NCBI GenBank assembly: GCA_012845835.1
Contig: JABAKD010000016.1
Location: forward strand, 14,559,020-14,623,019
Source: Undaria pinnatifida
Taxonomy: Eukaryota; Sar; Phaeophyceae; Laminariales; Alariaceae
Length of the DNA: 64,000 nucleotides
Direction of reading: 5' to 3'
The notes below the pieces were generated by a model that had not been told where the DNA came from, did no database searches, and saw only the letters and a program-made list of their open reading frames with translations. How positions within the stretch are numbered: the first letter of the stretch is position 1; the number at the start of each line of letters is the position of its first letter. Below are positions 36,101-48,400 of this stretch, piece after piece. Position numbers and translations under genes: made by a program.

Positions 36101-39100
36101 AGTTTAAACAAATACCGTGTCAGAGTGTGTCATCTTTCTCAGCTCAACTTTACCCTACTTTCCTTGTCTAAGGCGTTGTTTTCAGAAACAGTATCGTGTC
36201 CGAGTGTATCCTCTTATTTCTGCTCAGCCTGCGTATGTATGCTATGTTTTAGATCTTCCGAAGATTATTTCACCGCTACCCCCGTTGGCCGGTAGGTTTT
36301 CTCTAACGATGTTGTGCAACTCAGCTCTCACCTTATCAAATTTTCGAACAAAATAACAACAGAAACTCGATCTAGTTGTACTCCGTACGCTGCACGACGA
36401 GCCACAAGGAGCAGCAGGACCTTTTGCTCTACTCAAAAACTCAATTTCGTATAACCAAATAGCTCTCCGAAAAACTGACGATTAAAATCTGTACCCTGAA
36501 ATCAAGATATAACTACCCTCAATCCGAAAAAACGCATAAAATTCATCAGAAATCCCGGCGATAGCAAAAAAGACGTGTAGTCAAGCATCTTTGTCAAGAC
36601 GTCTGCATGCTGATCATCCGACTCGACTCGAGTAATAACAAACTCCCCCTCAAAAATAAGCTCCCGCAAAACGTGGTGTCGTACATCAATGTGCTTCGAG
36701 TTCGACGTGCACACTAGGTTTTGCGCCAGGTTCTTCGCCCCCTTGTTATCCTCGAAAACCGTAATGCACGACGTAAACCCCGGAAAAATCAAATTCCATA
36801 CATACCGCTCCAAATTGCTTATCGGAGTAGTCTTCGACACCTTGCTTGATGGTCCAGTTGGCGATCTCCGCCGCTGCCTCTTCTCTGTAGTTTTCTTCCT
36901 GGAAAAGAAACCTGTCGTACAAGCGTGTTCGCCGCTCTTGTCCCGTAGCTATACTGTCGTCGGAAATATCCCCGGTGTGAACCTCCTCGCGTTCCTGGTT
37001 GTCGGACATGGTGTAGATGTTGATATAGTAATGTGTTAGAAATGTGGTGGTGCCTGACCGATGACGGTCTTCAGAGGCTAACACAGAGTCGCGGCGAGAC
37101 GAGCTCGAGCCTGACTGATGATGGTTTAGACGATGGTGGATTACTTTAAATGGGCTCTCGTTGGGCCAACAAAAACTTATGTCACTATGAACTGTCCAAG
37201 TCCAGATGCAGATGTGAGGAGTGAACTCGATGTGCAAGTACTCGTGTCTCGTCCTTTGTACTCTAACAAATTATCTCGTATGGTGGTATCCACTACATAC
37301 GACACCCAGGTCAATCTTACGCACGTGACGTAGTAAACACTTCGATCTTAGGCACGTGACCTAGTCAACGCTTTGATCTTACGCACGTGACCCGTCAACG
37401 CGTTATTACTTGGTGGAACGCAGTACCATATATGTGTCCTCTTCCATACTAAAGAAAACAACTTCTATCACATGGTTCGACAGCTTACCCAGTACTCTGC
37501 ATACACTCATTTGACTATGTAATGAACATCTAACTTTAACTGGTGGATTCCTTGTGAATCCTACTATTTAACACTCCTCCTCAGATGAAATTATCATACC
37601 AAATATGTTATGCCATAATCACCCTTACAGTATCCTGGTTTGAACCGTAGTTTGCGAAAATACCGTGCCAGAGTGTGGCATCTTTCTCTGCTCAGCTTTA
37701 ATCTATTTTCCTTGTCTGAGGCATTATTTGCAGAGACAGGATCGTGTCAGAGTGTATCCTCCTATTTCTGCTCAGCCTGTGTATGCTATGTTTAAGGTCC
37801 TCCGAAGACCATTTCACCGCCCCCCCCCGTTGGCCGGTAGGTTCTCTCTAGCGATGTGGTATAACTCAGCTCTCACATCCTCAAATAAACCTGATCTAGT
37901 TGTACTCCGTACGCTGCACGACGAGCCACACGGAGCGGCTGGACCTTTTCCTCTACTCAAAAACTCAATTTCGTATAACCAAATTGCTCTCCGAAAAAAC
38001 TGGCGATCAAAGTCCGACCCTGAAATCAATATATAACTATCCTCAATCTGGAAAAAGAAAACGCATAAAATATTCATCAGAAATCCCGGTGATAGCAAAA
38101 AACTGTGTAGTCAAGCATCTTTGTCAAGACGTCTGCATGCTGATCATCCGACACCACATGAGTAATAACAAACTCCCCCTCAAAAATAAGTTCCCGCAAA
38201 ACGTGGTGTCGTACATCAATGTGCTTCGAGTTCGACGTGCACACTAGGTTTTGCGCTAGGTTCTTTGCTCCCTCGTTATCCTCGAAAACCGTATTGCACA
38301 ACGTACCAAACCCCGAAAAAAATAAAATTCCATATATACCGCTCCAAGTGACTTATCGGAGTAGTCTTCGACGCCTTGCTTGACGGTCCAGTTGGCGATC
38401 TCCGCCGCTGCCTCTTCTCTGTAGTTTTCTTCGAAGAAAAGAAACCTGCCGTACAAGCGTGTTCGCCGCTCTTGTCCCGTAGCTATACTGTCGTCGGAAA
38501 TATCCCCGGTGTGAACCTCCTCGCGTTCCTGGTTGTCGGACATGGTGTAGATGTCGATAAAGTTATGTGTGATGACTACCTGTGGCTTCGTCCAAATGGC
38601 TCCTCCTGATCTCGATCCATCTTGCTGTCGAATTCCTGTATTTGTAAAAAATAGGAACATTGTCGTCACAACTTGGTATCCGTTCAGGTCGATCTTGGAT
38701 TATTCCCTTTTCTCTTTGTCGCTTCTTGACGTGTACTCATTGTCGTCTACATTGTGGAATCTCTTCCTTTGGGTCGATCTTGAGTTGCTCGTTTCCTCCT
38801 TAGATCTAGATTTTTGTGGTGTATGCCTCGATAAGGTTCAGTAGGTGCCGATGCGTGTTCTTCGTGAGGAACTTAGTCCCTACGTCTGCCAGTTGTTTCT
38901 GTGTTGCCACGTGGTGGATGTTGATTTCGCCGTTCTCGATTAGCTCCTTCAAGCAAAAGAAGCGCAGAGCGATGTGTTTCGTGCGAGAGCTGTAGGTGCT
39001 GTTTCCTGCTATGTGTAGGGCTCCGGTGTTGTCGCGAAAGAGCGGTACACTTTCAAACAGCTTTCTAAATCCCAGCTCGGCCATCATGTTGGATAGGTAC

Positions 39101-40665
39101 ACCGCTTCCTTGCTTGCGTGTGCCATTGAGATGAGTTCCACCTCTAGAGTCGACTGCGCCGTCACGTTCTGCAGCGCAGTCTTGAAGCTCAGTGGTCCTT
39201 CAGCAAGAACAAGTAGCCGGAGGTTGACTTGCCGTTTTCAGGATTGTTTCCCCAGCTTGCATCGCAATACCCCGTCATTTACGAAACACTCTGTCTTGTA
39301 CGTGATTGCCAGGTCCATATCTCCTTTAGGTAGCGGAGAAGATGCTTTGCTGCTGTCATGTGTAGTTTGGATGGTTTGCTCATGGCTCGGGCCAGTTGGT
39401 TGACGGCGTAGGTGATATCGTAGCGCGTGCATTGGCTCAGGTACGTCAGAGACCCCGTGATGGCCTCGTAAAGTTGGATGCCCGTAGAGTCTAGCAGCAT
39501 CGTCCGTACAGGCTCTTCTTGAGTTTCATCACGTTGGGACGTCCAATTGTAGCTTCAAGCGATTCGTAGCCTGGAGTAGTCTTCACATACACCTCCTTCT
39601 GCACTTCGGCGTTTAGAAACGCCGTCTGTACATCAAGCTGGAATACTTTCCAGTCCTCGCTCGCAGCTATGGCAAGTGCCATGCGAATGCTCTGGATACG
39701 GCATACTGGTGCATATGTGCAGCCAAAGTCGATTCCCGGTACTTGTCCCCAGCCCTGAACCACAACTCTACCTTTCAGCGAGTGATCGGCTTTGACCTTA
39801 AAGACCCATTTGGTCCCGACCACCTTTTGCTCCGGTGGTACTGAGTCTGGAGATACCAGGTCGAAGACTGCGTGTTTCTGGAGGCTGTCCACTTCCTTGT
39901 TTGTGGCTTCTTTCCACTTGGTCGTCTGTGGCGATTCCATCGCCTCCTTGAACGTGTTCGGGATCGTAATGACCTCCCCATCCGAACTGTGCTCACAGAC
40001 GGGGTTTCCAGTATCTAGGGCGTAGTCAAGGTATACTTCCATCCTGTGCTCTTGTGCCCCATCTGACCTGTGTTCTGTTTCACCTACCAGCGCGTATTCC
40101 ATCGTGCTTTCTTTCTCGTGCGCTACCTCTGCGTCACTTACCATTGGGCTAGTGAGCAATCCCAGGTTACGCAGTTCTCGCTGCTGGTGAAGGTAGAGTC
40201 TTTTGCGTGAGACCGGACTTACGGCATAATTTGCGCGTGTGCCCAACCATGTTGCGCCTCCGAGTTCGTGGTCTGTCGGCCATGCTCCTGTCCTGATCGT
40301 TTCGAGCGTCTCGTCACTGCCGGCGCCTTCGGCTACCGGCTCCTCCTCGCCAGCTGATGTTGAGTGGTCCAAATTTCTACTCGTGAGCTTCGACACTTTC
40401 TTCAGGAGGCTGTCTATCTCTTCGCTGTACGTGATACAGATGTCTTGGGTGTTTTCTGCCAGCGAGCTGTCTTCGTGAGTACTGACGGCGTCGCCAGTGG
40501 TGTTGCCCCCTGTGGAATCAGCCAGTGTCGATGCTGGGGTCTCGATGAAGGCGACGTTGCGGCTCTCTGTCACTCGCGTCGTCTTGTTTCTATATATCTG
40601 GTATGCTGTGCTGTTCAAGCTGTACCCACAGAGTACCCCATCGCAGGTCTTGTCCTCGAGTTTGG

Positions 40666-40696
<31 letters not shown>

Positions 40697-43600
40697 TGCT
40701 AAGAAACGATTATGTCTCCCAGGTGTGACCAAGCCTGCATGTTCTACCGGATGCTTGTTGCCGTCCGTGTCGATGATTTTTCCCGAAATCGTACCGGTCG
40801 CTGTTCCCGGCAAACCGTGTCGTCCTGCGGTCAGTATCTTGTGGGGTTTCTCGAGTGGCTTGTAGTTTAGCAGCTTGTCCTTCAGACCCGAGTGAAGTTC
40901 ATCATCAAAGTAGTGCCCGGATGTTCCACTATCCATCACCATGGTCAAGGTTTTCGGAGCAAGTCTGGGTGTGTCAGCACTAGTCTCCCTTCTCTCGGTT
41001 GGTTGCGCAGTTTCCTGAAACTCTGCTGATGGGGTCCACCCAGCCGTCACGAAGGCATACCCAAATTCGTCTTCTTCTTCCGTCGCCGTCGACTCAGTCG
41101 CTGTGTGAGCAGTTTGTACTTCTCCCTGCGGTTGGTTCTCCGCATTGTGCTTCTCTTTCTGGGCGTTGCACTCGGCATCGCTGTGTGTCGTAGAGTTGTG
41201 TAGCGAGCACCATTTTGGTGTATCAGATCGCTTCTTCTTGCTGTTTGTGCAGTCTCGCTGCATGTGTCCGAATTCTTGGCAGTTGTAGCATCGTACCTTC
41301 CGTGATCCTTTGGTGGTTGTCATTGCCGCTCCTCTACCGGCTAGCTTGCTTACATGTCCTGGTCTCGAGAGTCGGTCGATGTACAAGTTTCTCATCATTG
41401 ATTGAATCTCGTTAATGCCAAAGTTTGGGCTGTGAAAGCTCGTCATCTTTACGAACTCGTAGTCGTCGGTCAGGCCTTGCAATAGAATGTCTTCAAACCT
41501 CTCGTCCGAGATTTTTTCACCCATTTCATGCAGCCGCCCTCGAATCTCCAATAACTTGATTGTATAGTCATCAGGATCTTGCCCTTCCTCCATCCGGAAG
41601 CTCACAAGCTTCTCGTAGCAGGCTCGACGTGCTTCCTTGCTGTTGCTGTTGTACTTGGTATACAAAGCGTTCCACGCCTTCTGTCCGTGTCCCAGACCCC
41701 CCGCCGAAGTCCTGTCTTCATATTGTCGAACTAGTGTAGCTGCAGGGCCACTCGTGACAAGGTAAAGTACGGAGAAGAGGGTCTCGCACGCTCGCTTCCA
41801 GCGTTGAAGTTCCACCAGATTCGTCGGAGTGTCCGGGGTGTCACTGTCTGTGACTGCTGGCACCGGTTCAATCGATCCGTTCAGAACATCAAACACGTCT
41901 TTGTTTGACATAGACAAGACTACGCGGGTCTTTGAGCTCCATTCGTGATAGTTCTCCGGTTTGGTCCCATCAAATCTGGGCATATTCCTTATGGTCGATG
42001 TCACGACGTTACCGGGTTCCTCCATGACTGCTCTAAGTGCGTTGCTTGCGCTGGCTCTGTACTGTCGTGTTTATTCTCGCGCTTATAGCTCAATCCTGTC
42101 CGTGGGACGCCTGAGGAGTGCCGACCCGCTCGCCGGGCTTTCCTCTTCCCCTTTTTTTTCAGCTCGATCTTGTACGCAGATCGCCTGAAGCGTGCCGGTC
42201 TGTCCACCGCGCTTCCTTTTCTCGTTCAGCTCGTTCTTGTACGCAGATCGCCTGAAGCGTGCCGGTCCGTCCGCCGGGCTTCCTATTCCCGTTCAGCTCG
42301 ATCCTGTACGCAGATCGCCTGAAGCGTGCCGGTCCGTCCGCCGGGCTTCTCTTTCTCGTTCAGCTCGATCCTGTACGCAGATCGCCTGAAGCTTGCCGGT
42401 CTGTCCGCCGGGCTCCCTTTTTCTTCGTGCACGTTGTTCCAGTGCCGTTCGACTCGATTCACGTTTGGTTCCAAGTTTCTTGCGTAGTGTTTCAGTAAAA
42501 AACACCAGTCTTGTGCTCCACCGCAGGGGATGTTGATGCGCTGTGTGTTACACGCTAACGAGGCTCATAACCTGTTAGAAATGTGGTGGTGCCTGACCGA
42601 TGACGGTCTTCAGAGGCTAACACAGAGTCGCGGCGAGACGAGCTCGAGCCTGACTGATGATGGTTTAGACGATGGTGGATTACTTTAAATGGGCTCTCGT
42701 TGGGCCAACAAAAACTTATGTCACTATGAACTGTCCAAGTCCAGATGAAGATGTGAGGAGTGAACTCGATGTGCAAGTACTCGTGTCTCGTCCTTTGTAC
42801 TCTAGCAAATTATCTCGTATGGTGGTATTTACTACATACGACACCCAGGTCAATCTTACGCACGTGACGTAGTAAACACTTCGATCTTAGGCACGTGACC
42901 TAGTCAACGCTTTGATCTTACGCACGTGACCCGTCAACGCGTTATTACTTGGTGGAACGCAGTACCATATATGTGTCCTCTTCCATACTAAAGAAAACAA
43001 CTTCTATCACATGGTTCGACAGCTTACCCAGTACTCTGCATACACTCATTTGACTATGTAATGAACATCTAACTTTAACTGGTGGATTCCTTGTGAATCC
43101 TACTATTTAACATAATGTGCCATGATGACGTGTGGCTTCGTCCAATTGGGTCCTCCTGATCTCGATCCATCTTGCTGTCGGATTCCTGTATTTGTAAAAA
43201 ATACTCACTTGGTCGTCATAACTTGGTCTCCGTTCAGGTCGATCTTGAAATATTTCCTTTTCTCTTCGTCGTTTCTTGACGTGTACTCATTGTCGTCGTC
43301 ATTGTGGATTCTCTTCCTTCGGGTCGATCTTGGGTTGCTCGTTTCCTCCTCAGATGTAATTTCTTGTGGTATATGCCTCGATAAGGTTGAGTAGGTGCTT
43401 ATGCGTTTTCTTCGTGAGGAACTTAGTCCCTACGTCTGCCAGTCGTTTCTGTGTTGCCACGTGGTGGATGGTGATTTTCGCCGTCCTTGACTTGCTCATT
43501 CAAGAAAATGAAGCCCAGAGCGATGTGTTTCGTGCGAGAGCTGTAGGTGCTGTTTCCTGCTATGTGTAGGGCTCCTGTGTTGTCGCGAAAGAGCGGTACA

Positions 43601-45452
43601 CTTCCAAACAGCTTTCCAAATCCCAGCTCGGCCATCATGCTGGAGAGATACATACACCGCCTTCTTGTTTGCGTGTGCCATTGAGATGAGTTCCGCCTCT
43701 AGAGTCGACTGCGCCGTCACGTTTTGGAGCGCAGTCTTGAAGCTCAGTGGTCCTCCAGCCAGCATGAACAAGTAACCGAAGGTTGACTTGCCGTTGTCAC
43801 GGTTGTTTCCCCAGCTCGCATCGCAATACCCCGTCATTTCGAAACACTCTGTCTTGTACGTGATTGCCAGACCCATATCTCCCTTTAGGTAACGGAGAAG
43901 ATGCTTTGATGTCGTCATGTGTAGTTTGGATGGTGTGCTCATGGCTCGGGCCAGTTGGTTGACGGCGTAGGTGATATCGTAGCGCGTGCATTGGCTCAGG
44001 AACATCAGAGACCCCGTGATGGCCTCGTAAAGTTGGATGCCCGTAGAGTCTAGCAGCATCGTGTCCGGTTGCTTGAGGAATAACTCCGCTCCTGCCCCCG
44101 TCGTGTGCACTGGGTTGCATTCTTTCATGCCAAATCACGCTAGGACTGGCATGACGTAATGGTCTTGACTAATGGTCAGAGTCTTAGCCTCCCTGTCTCT
44201 GGTGATTTGCATGCCTAGCACCATCGAGACGTCTCCCATGTCGGTCATGGCGAATCGGTCCATCAGCTGGATTCTAAGGTCCTTCAGTAGCGGCGTGTTT
44301 CCTCCAAGAAGAATGAGGTCGTCTACGTACATGGCCAGAACGCTGAGGTTGTCGTCTGAGCCGAACATGTACACACATGGATCGGACGCAGTCGCTGTGA
44401 ACCCGATATTCCTCAGTGAATTGTCGATGATGTTGAACCAGTTGCGAGCGCTTCGACGAAGTCCGTACAGGCTCTTCTTGGGTTTCATCACCTTGGGACG
44501 TCCAGTTGTAGCGTCAAGTGATTCGTAGCCTGGAGGAATTCTTACATACACCTTGACATTTAGAAACGCCGTCTGTACATCAAGCCGGGGTACTTTCCGG
44601 TCTTCACTCGCAGTTATGGTGAGTGCCATGCAGATGTTCTGGATGCGGCATACAGGTAAATATGTGCAGCCACAATCGATTCTCGACAATCTTCCCCAGC
44701 CCTGAACCACAATTCTTCCTTTCAGGGTGTGATCGGCTTTAACCTTAAAGATCCATTTGGTCCCGATCACCTTGTGCTCCGGTGGTATTGAGCCCGGAGA
44801 TACCAGGCTGAAGACTGCGTGTTTCTGGAGGCTGTCCATCTCCTTGTTTGTGGTTTTTTTCCACTTGGTCACTTGTGGCGATCCCATCGTGTTTTCTCTC
44901 TCGTGCGCTACCTCTGCGTCACTTACCATTGAGCTAGTGAGCAATCCTAGGTTACGCAGTTTTCGCTGCTGGTGGAGGTATAGTCCCTTTCGTGAGACCG
45001 GAGTTACGACACAATTTGCGCGTGTGCCCAAACATGTTGCGCCTCCGAGTTCGTGGTCTCGACCATGCTCCTGTCCGGGTCGTCTCGAGTGTCTCGTCAC
45101 TACCGGCGCCTTCAGCGGCCGGCTCCTCCTCGCCAGCTGATTTTGAGTGGTCCATATTCCTACTTGTGAGCTTCGACGCTTTCTTCAGGAGGCTGTCTAT
45201 CTCTTCGTTGTATGTGATACAGATGTCTTCCGTGTTTTCTGCCAGCGAGCTGTCTTCGTGAGTACTGATGGCGTTGCCAGTGGTGTTCTCCCCGGTGGAA
45301 TCAGCCCGTGTCGATGCTGGGGTCTCGATGAAGGTGCCGCTGCGGCTCTCTGTCACTCGCGCCGTCTTGTTTCTATATATTTGGTATGCTTTGCTGTTCA
45401 AGCTGTACCCACAGAGTACCCCATCGCAGGTCTTGTCCTTGAGTTTGGGCAC

Positions 45453-45489
<37 letters not shown>

Positions 45490-48400
45490 GTTAAGACACG
45501 ATTATGTCTCCCAGATGCGACCAAGCCTGCTTGTTCTACCGGATGCTTGTTGCCGTCTGTGTCTACGATTTTTCCCGAAATCGTACCGGTCGCTGTTCCC
45601 GGCAAACCGTGTCGTCCTGTGGTCAGTATCTTGTGGGGTTTCATGAGTGGCTTGTAGTTTAGCAGCTTGTCCTTCAGACCCGGGTGAAGTTCATCATAAA
45701 AGTAGTGCCCGGATGTTCCACTATCCACCAGCATGGTCAAGGTTTTCGGAGCAAGTCTGGATGTGTCAGCATTTGTCTTCCTTCTCTCGGTTGGTTGCGC
45801 AGTTTCCTGAAACTCTGCTGACGAGATCCACCCAGACATCACGGAGGCATACCCGAGGTCGTCTTCTTCTTCCGTCGACCCGGTCGCTGTGTGAGCAGTT
45901 TGTACTTCTCCCTGCGGTTGGTTCTCCGTGTTGTGCTTCCCTTTCTGAGCGTTGCACTCGTCATCGCTGTGTGTCGTAGAGTTGTGTAACGAGTATCATT
46001 TTGGTGTAGCAGATCGCTCCTCCTTGCTGTTTGTGCAGTCTCGATTCATGTGTCTTTCTTGGCAGTTGTAGCATCGTGCCTTCCGTGATCCTTTGGTGGT
46101 TGCCATTGCCGCTCATCTGCCGGCTAGCTTGTTGATATGTCCTGGTCTCGAGAGTCGGTCGATGTACAAGTTTCTCGTCATTGACTGAATCTCGTTAATG
46201 CCAAAGTTTGGGCTGTGAAAGCTCGTCATCTTTACGAACTCGTAGTCGTCGGTCAGGCCTTGCAATGAAATGTCTTCAAACCTCTCGTCCGAGGTTTTCT
46301 CTCCCATTTCCTGCAGCCTTCCTCGAATCTCCATTAGCTTAATGGTATAGTCATCAGGATCTTGCCCTTCCTCCATCCGGAAGCTCACAAGCTTCTCGTA
46401 GCAGGCCCGCCGTGCTTCCTTGCTGTTGCTGTTGTAATTGGTATACAAAGCGTTCCACGCCTTCTGTCCGTGTCCCAGACCCCCCGCCGAAGTTCTGTCT
46501 TCATATTGTCGAACTATTGTAGCTGCAGGGCCGCTAGTGACAAGGTAAAGTACGGAGAAGAGGGTCTCGCACGCTCGCTTCCAGCGTTGAAGTTCCACCA
46601 GATTCGTCGGAGTGTCCGGGGTATCACTGTCTGTGATTGCTGGCACCGGTTCAACCGATCCGTTTAAAACATCAAACACGTCTTTGTTTGACATAGACAA
46701 GACTACGCGTGTCTTGGAGCTCCATTCGCGATAGTTCTCCGGTTTGGCCCCATCAAATCTGGGCATATTCCTTATGGTCGATGTCACCACGTTACCGGAC
46801 TCCTCCATGACTGCTCTGAATGCGTTGCTTGTCCTGGCCTGTGCCGTCGTGTTTATTCTCGCACTCAGCTCGATCCTGTCCGTGGGACGACTGCGGCGTG
46901 CCGACCCGCTCGCCGGGCTTTCCTTTTTCTTATTTCAGCTCGATCTTGTACGCAGATCGCCTGAAGCGTGCCGGTCTGTCCACCGGGTTTCCTTTTTTCG
47001 TTCAGCTCGATCTTGTACGCAGATCGCCTGAAGCGTGCCGGCCTGTCCACCGGGCTTCCTTTTCTCGTTCAGCTCGATTCTGTACGCAGATCACCTGAAG
47101 CTTGCCGGTCTGTCCGCCGGGCTCCCTTTTTCTTCGCGCACGTTGTTCCAGTGCCGTTCGACTCGACTCACGATTGGTTCCAAGTTTCTTGCGTAGTGTT
47201 CCAGCAAAATCACCGGTCTTGTGCTCCACCGCAGGGGATGTTCATGCGCTGTGTGTTACACGCTACCGAGGCTCATAACCTGTTAGAAATGTGGTGGTGC
47301 CCAACCTAACATATTTGGTAGGGTATTTTCATCTAAGGAGGAGTGTTAAATAGTAGGATTCACAAGGAATCCATCGGTTAAAGGTAGATGTTCATTACAC
47401 AGTCAAAGAAGTGTATGCAGAGTACTGGGTAAGCTGCCGAACCATGTGATAGAAGTTGTTTTCTTTAGTATGGAAGAGGACACATATATGGTACTGCGTT
47501 CCACCAAGTAATAACGCGTTGACGGGTCACGTGCGTAAGATCGAAGTATTTACTACGTCACGTGCGTAAGATTGACCTGGGTGTCGTATGTAGTGGATAC
47601 CGCCATACGAGATAACATGTTAGAGTAAAAAGGAAAAGACACGAGTGCTTGCAAATCGAGTCACTCTTCACATCTGCATCTGAACTTGAACAGTTCATAG
47701 TGACATAAGTTTTTGTTGGCTCAACGAGAGCCCATTTAAAGTGATCCACCATCGTCTAAACCATCATCAGTCAGGCTCGAGCTCGTCTCGCCACGAGTCT
47801 GTGTTAGCCTCTGAAGACCGCCATCGGTCAAGCACCACCACATGTCTAACAGGGTTTAGTCTAAGTTTCTCTTACTATGAATATTACAAATACATTTGCG
47901 TCCTGCACAAACTTCAGTACAACAGCCGTGGAATAATTTTGCTTTCCCGCGAGGGCGCACAAGGTTTTTGCCCCCCCCTCCCCAGGCCCAAAATATTTTT
48001 TCTTCCAAGTTTATTTTTATTTTTTTTACTTTGTTTCCTTGCTTGGTAGTTCGTTTCTTGGAGGTGCTCCTGTGGATGGTTTACTGCACACTCTTGCGTT
48101 AACAAAGAGACTTGACAAGCATGCCAACATGGCAATAGCAAGGGATGTCAAACTGTACTTTAGGTTGTTTAGGTATGTAAATCCTTGCGTCAATGCAAGT
48201 TGGTCAATGTAGTCAGAAATAATCAACGGTGGGCAAGCGCCGCGCTTAGGCACGAAACCCTGTAAGCCTTCGTGCCCTTGATGTCCAAACACGGCGCGCA
48301 CGTGCCTCCTGGTTGTTCCACCGTTCCCGCACAGCCTGGGCGCAAGATGCTGCCGGAGGCAGTTGGCACCGCGTGGAGAGACACGCGATTCAGGTTTATC

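Larger units (their letters stand above)
37034..43112 (-). mobile_element. Inner Ty1/copia element, complete with both LTRs
   Basis: This is 6,079 bp with 540-bp LTRs, flanked by a perfect 5-bp target duplication TAATG (37029-37033 and 43113-43117). Transcription is on the minus strand. Order 5' to 3': LTR (43112-42573), half-tRNA primer site, 67-bp leader repeats, Gag-protease-RT frame, RNase H, remnant of a second copia, polypurine tract, LTR. It sits inside the outer element, whose sequence resumes exactly across the site. It lacks an integrase core and the YVDD region of reverse transcriptase, so it cannot have moved with its own proteins. Near-identical LTRs indicate a fairly recent insertion. 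Confidence 0.92.
35993..47851. mobile_element. Outer Ty1/copia element, internally rearranged and interrupted
   Basis: The outer limits are LTR ends in plus orientation (TGTTAAATAG at 35993, TCTAACA ending at 47851) with near-matching 5-bp duplications. The interior, 36038-47301, lies in the opposite orientation: its coding is on the minus strand, its primer site is at 47270-47280 and its 3' end is at 36038. Only 45 bp of the left LTR and about 20 bp of an inverted LTR at 47281 remain beside a 508-bp right LTR. This is best explained by an inversion within an inserted element. The interior is split by the inner element at 37034-43112. Gag, protease, reverse transcriptase and RNase H are recognisable but frameshifted, and the integrase core is absent. 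Confidence 0.8.
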
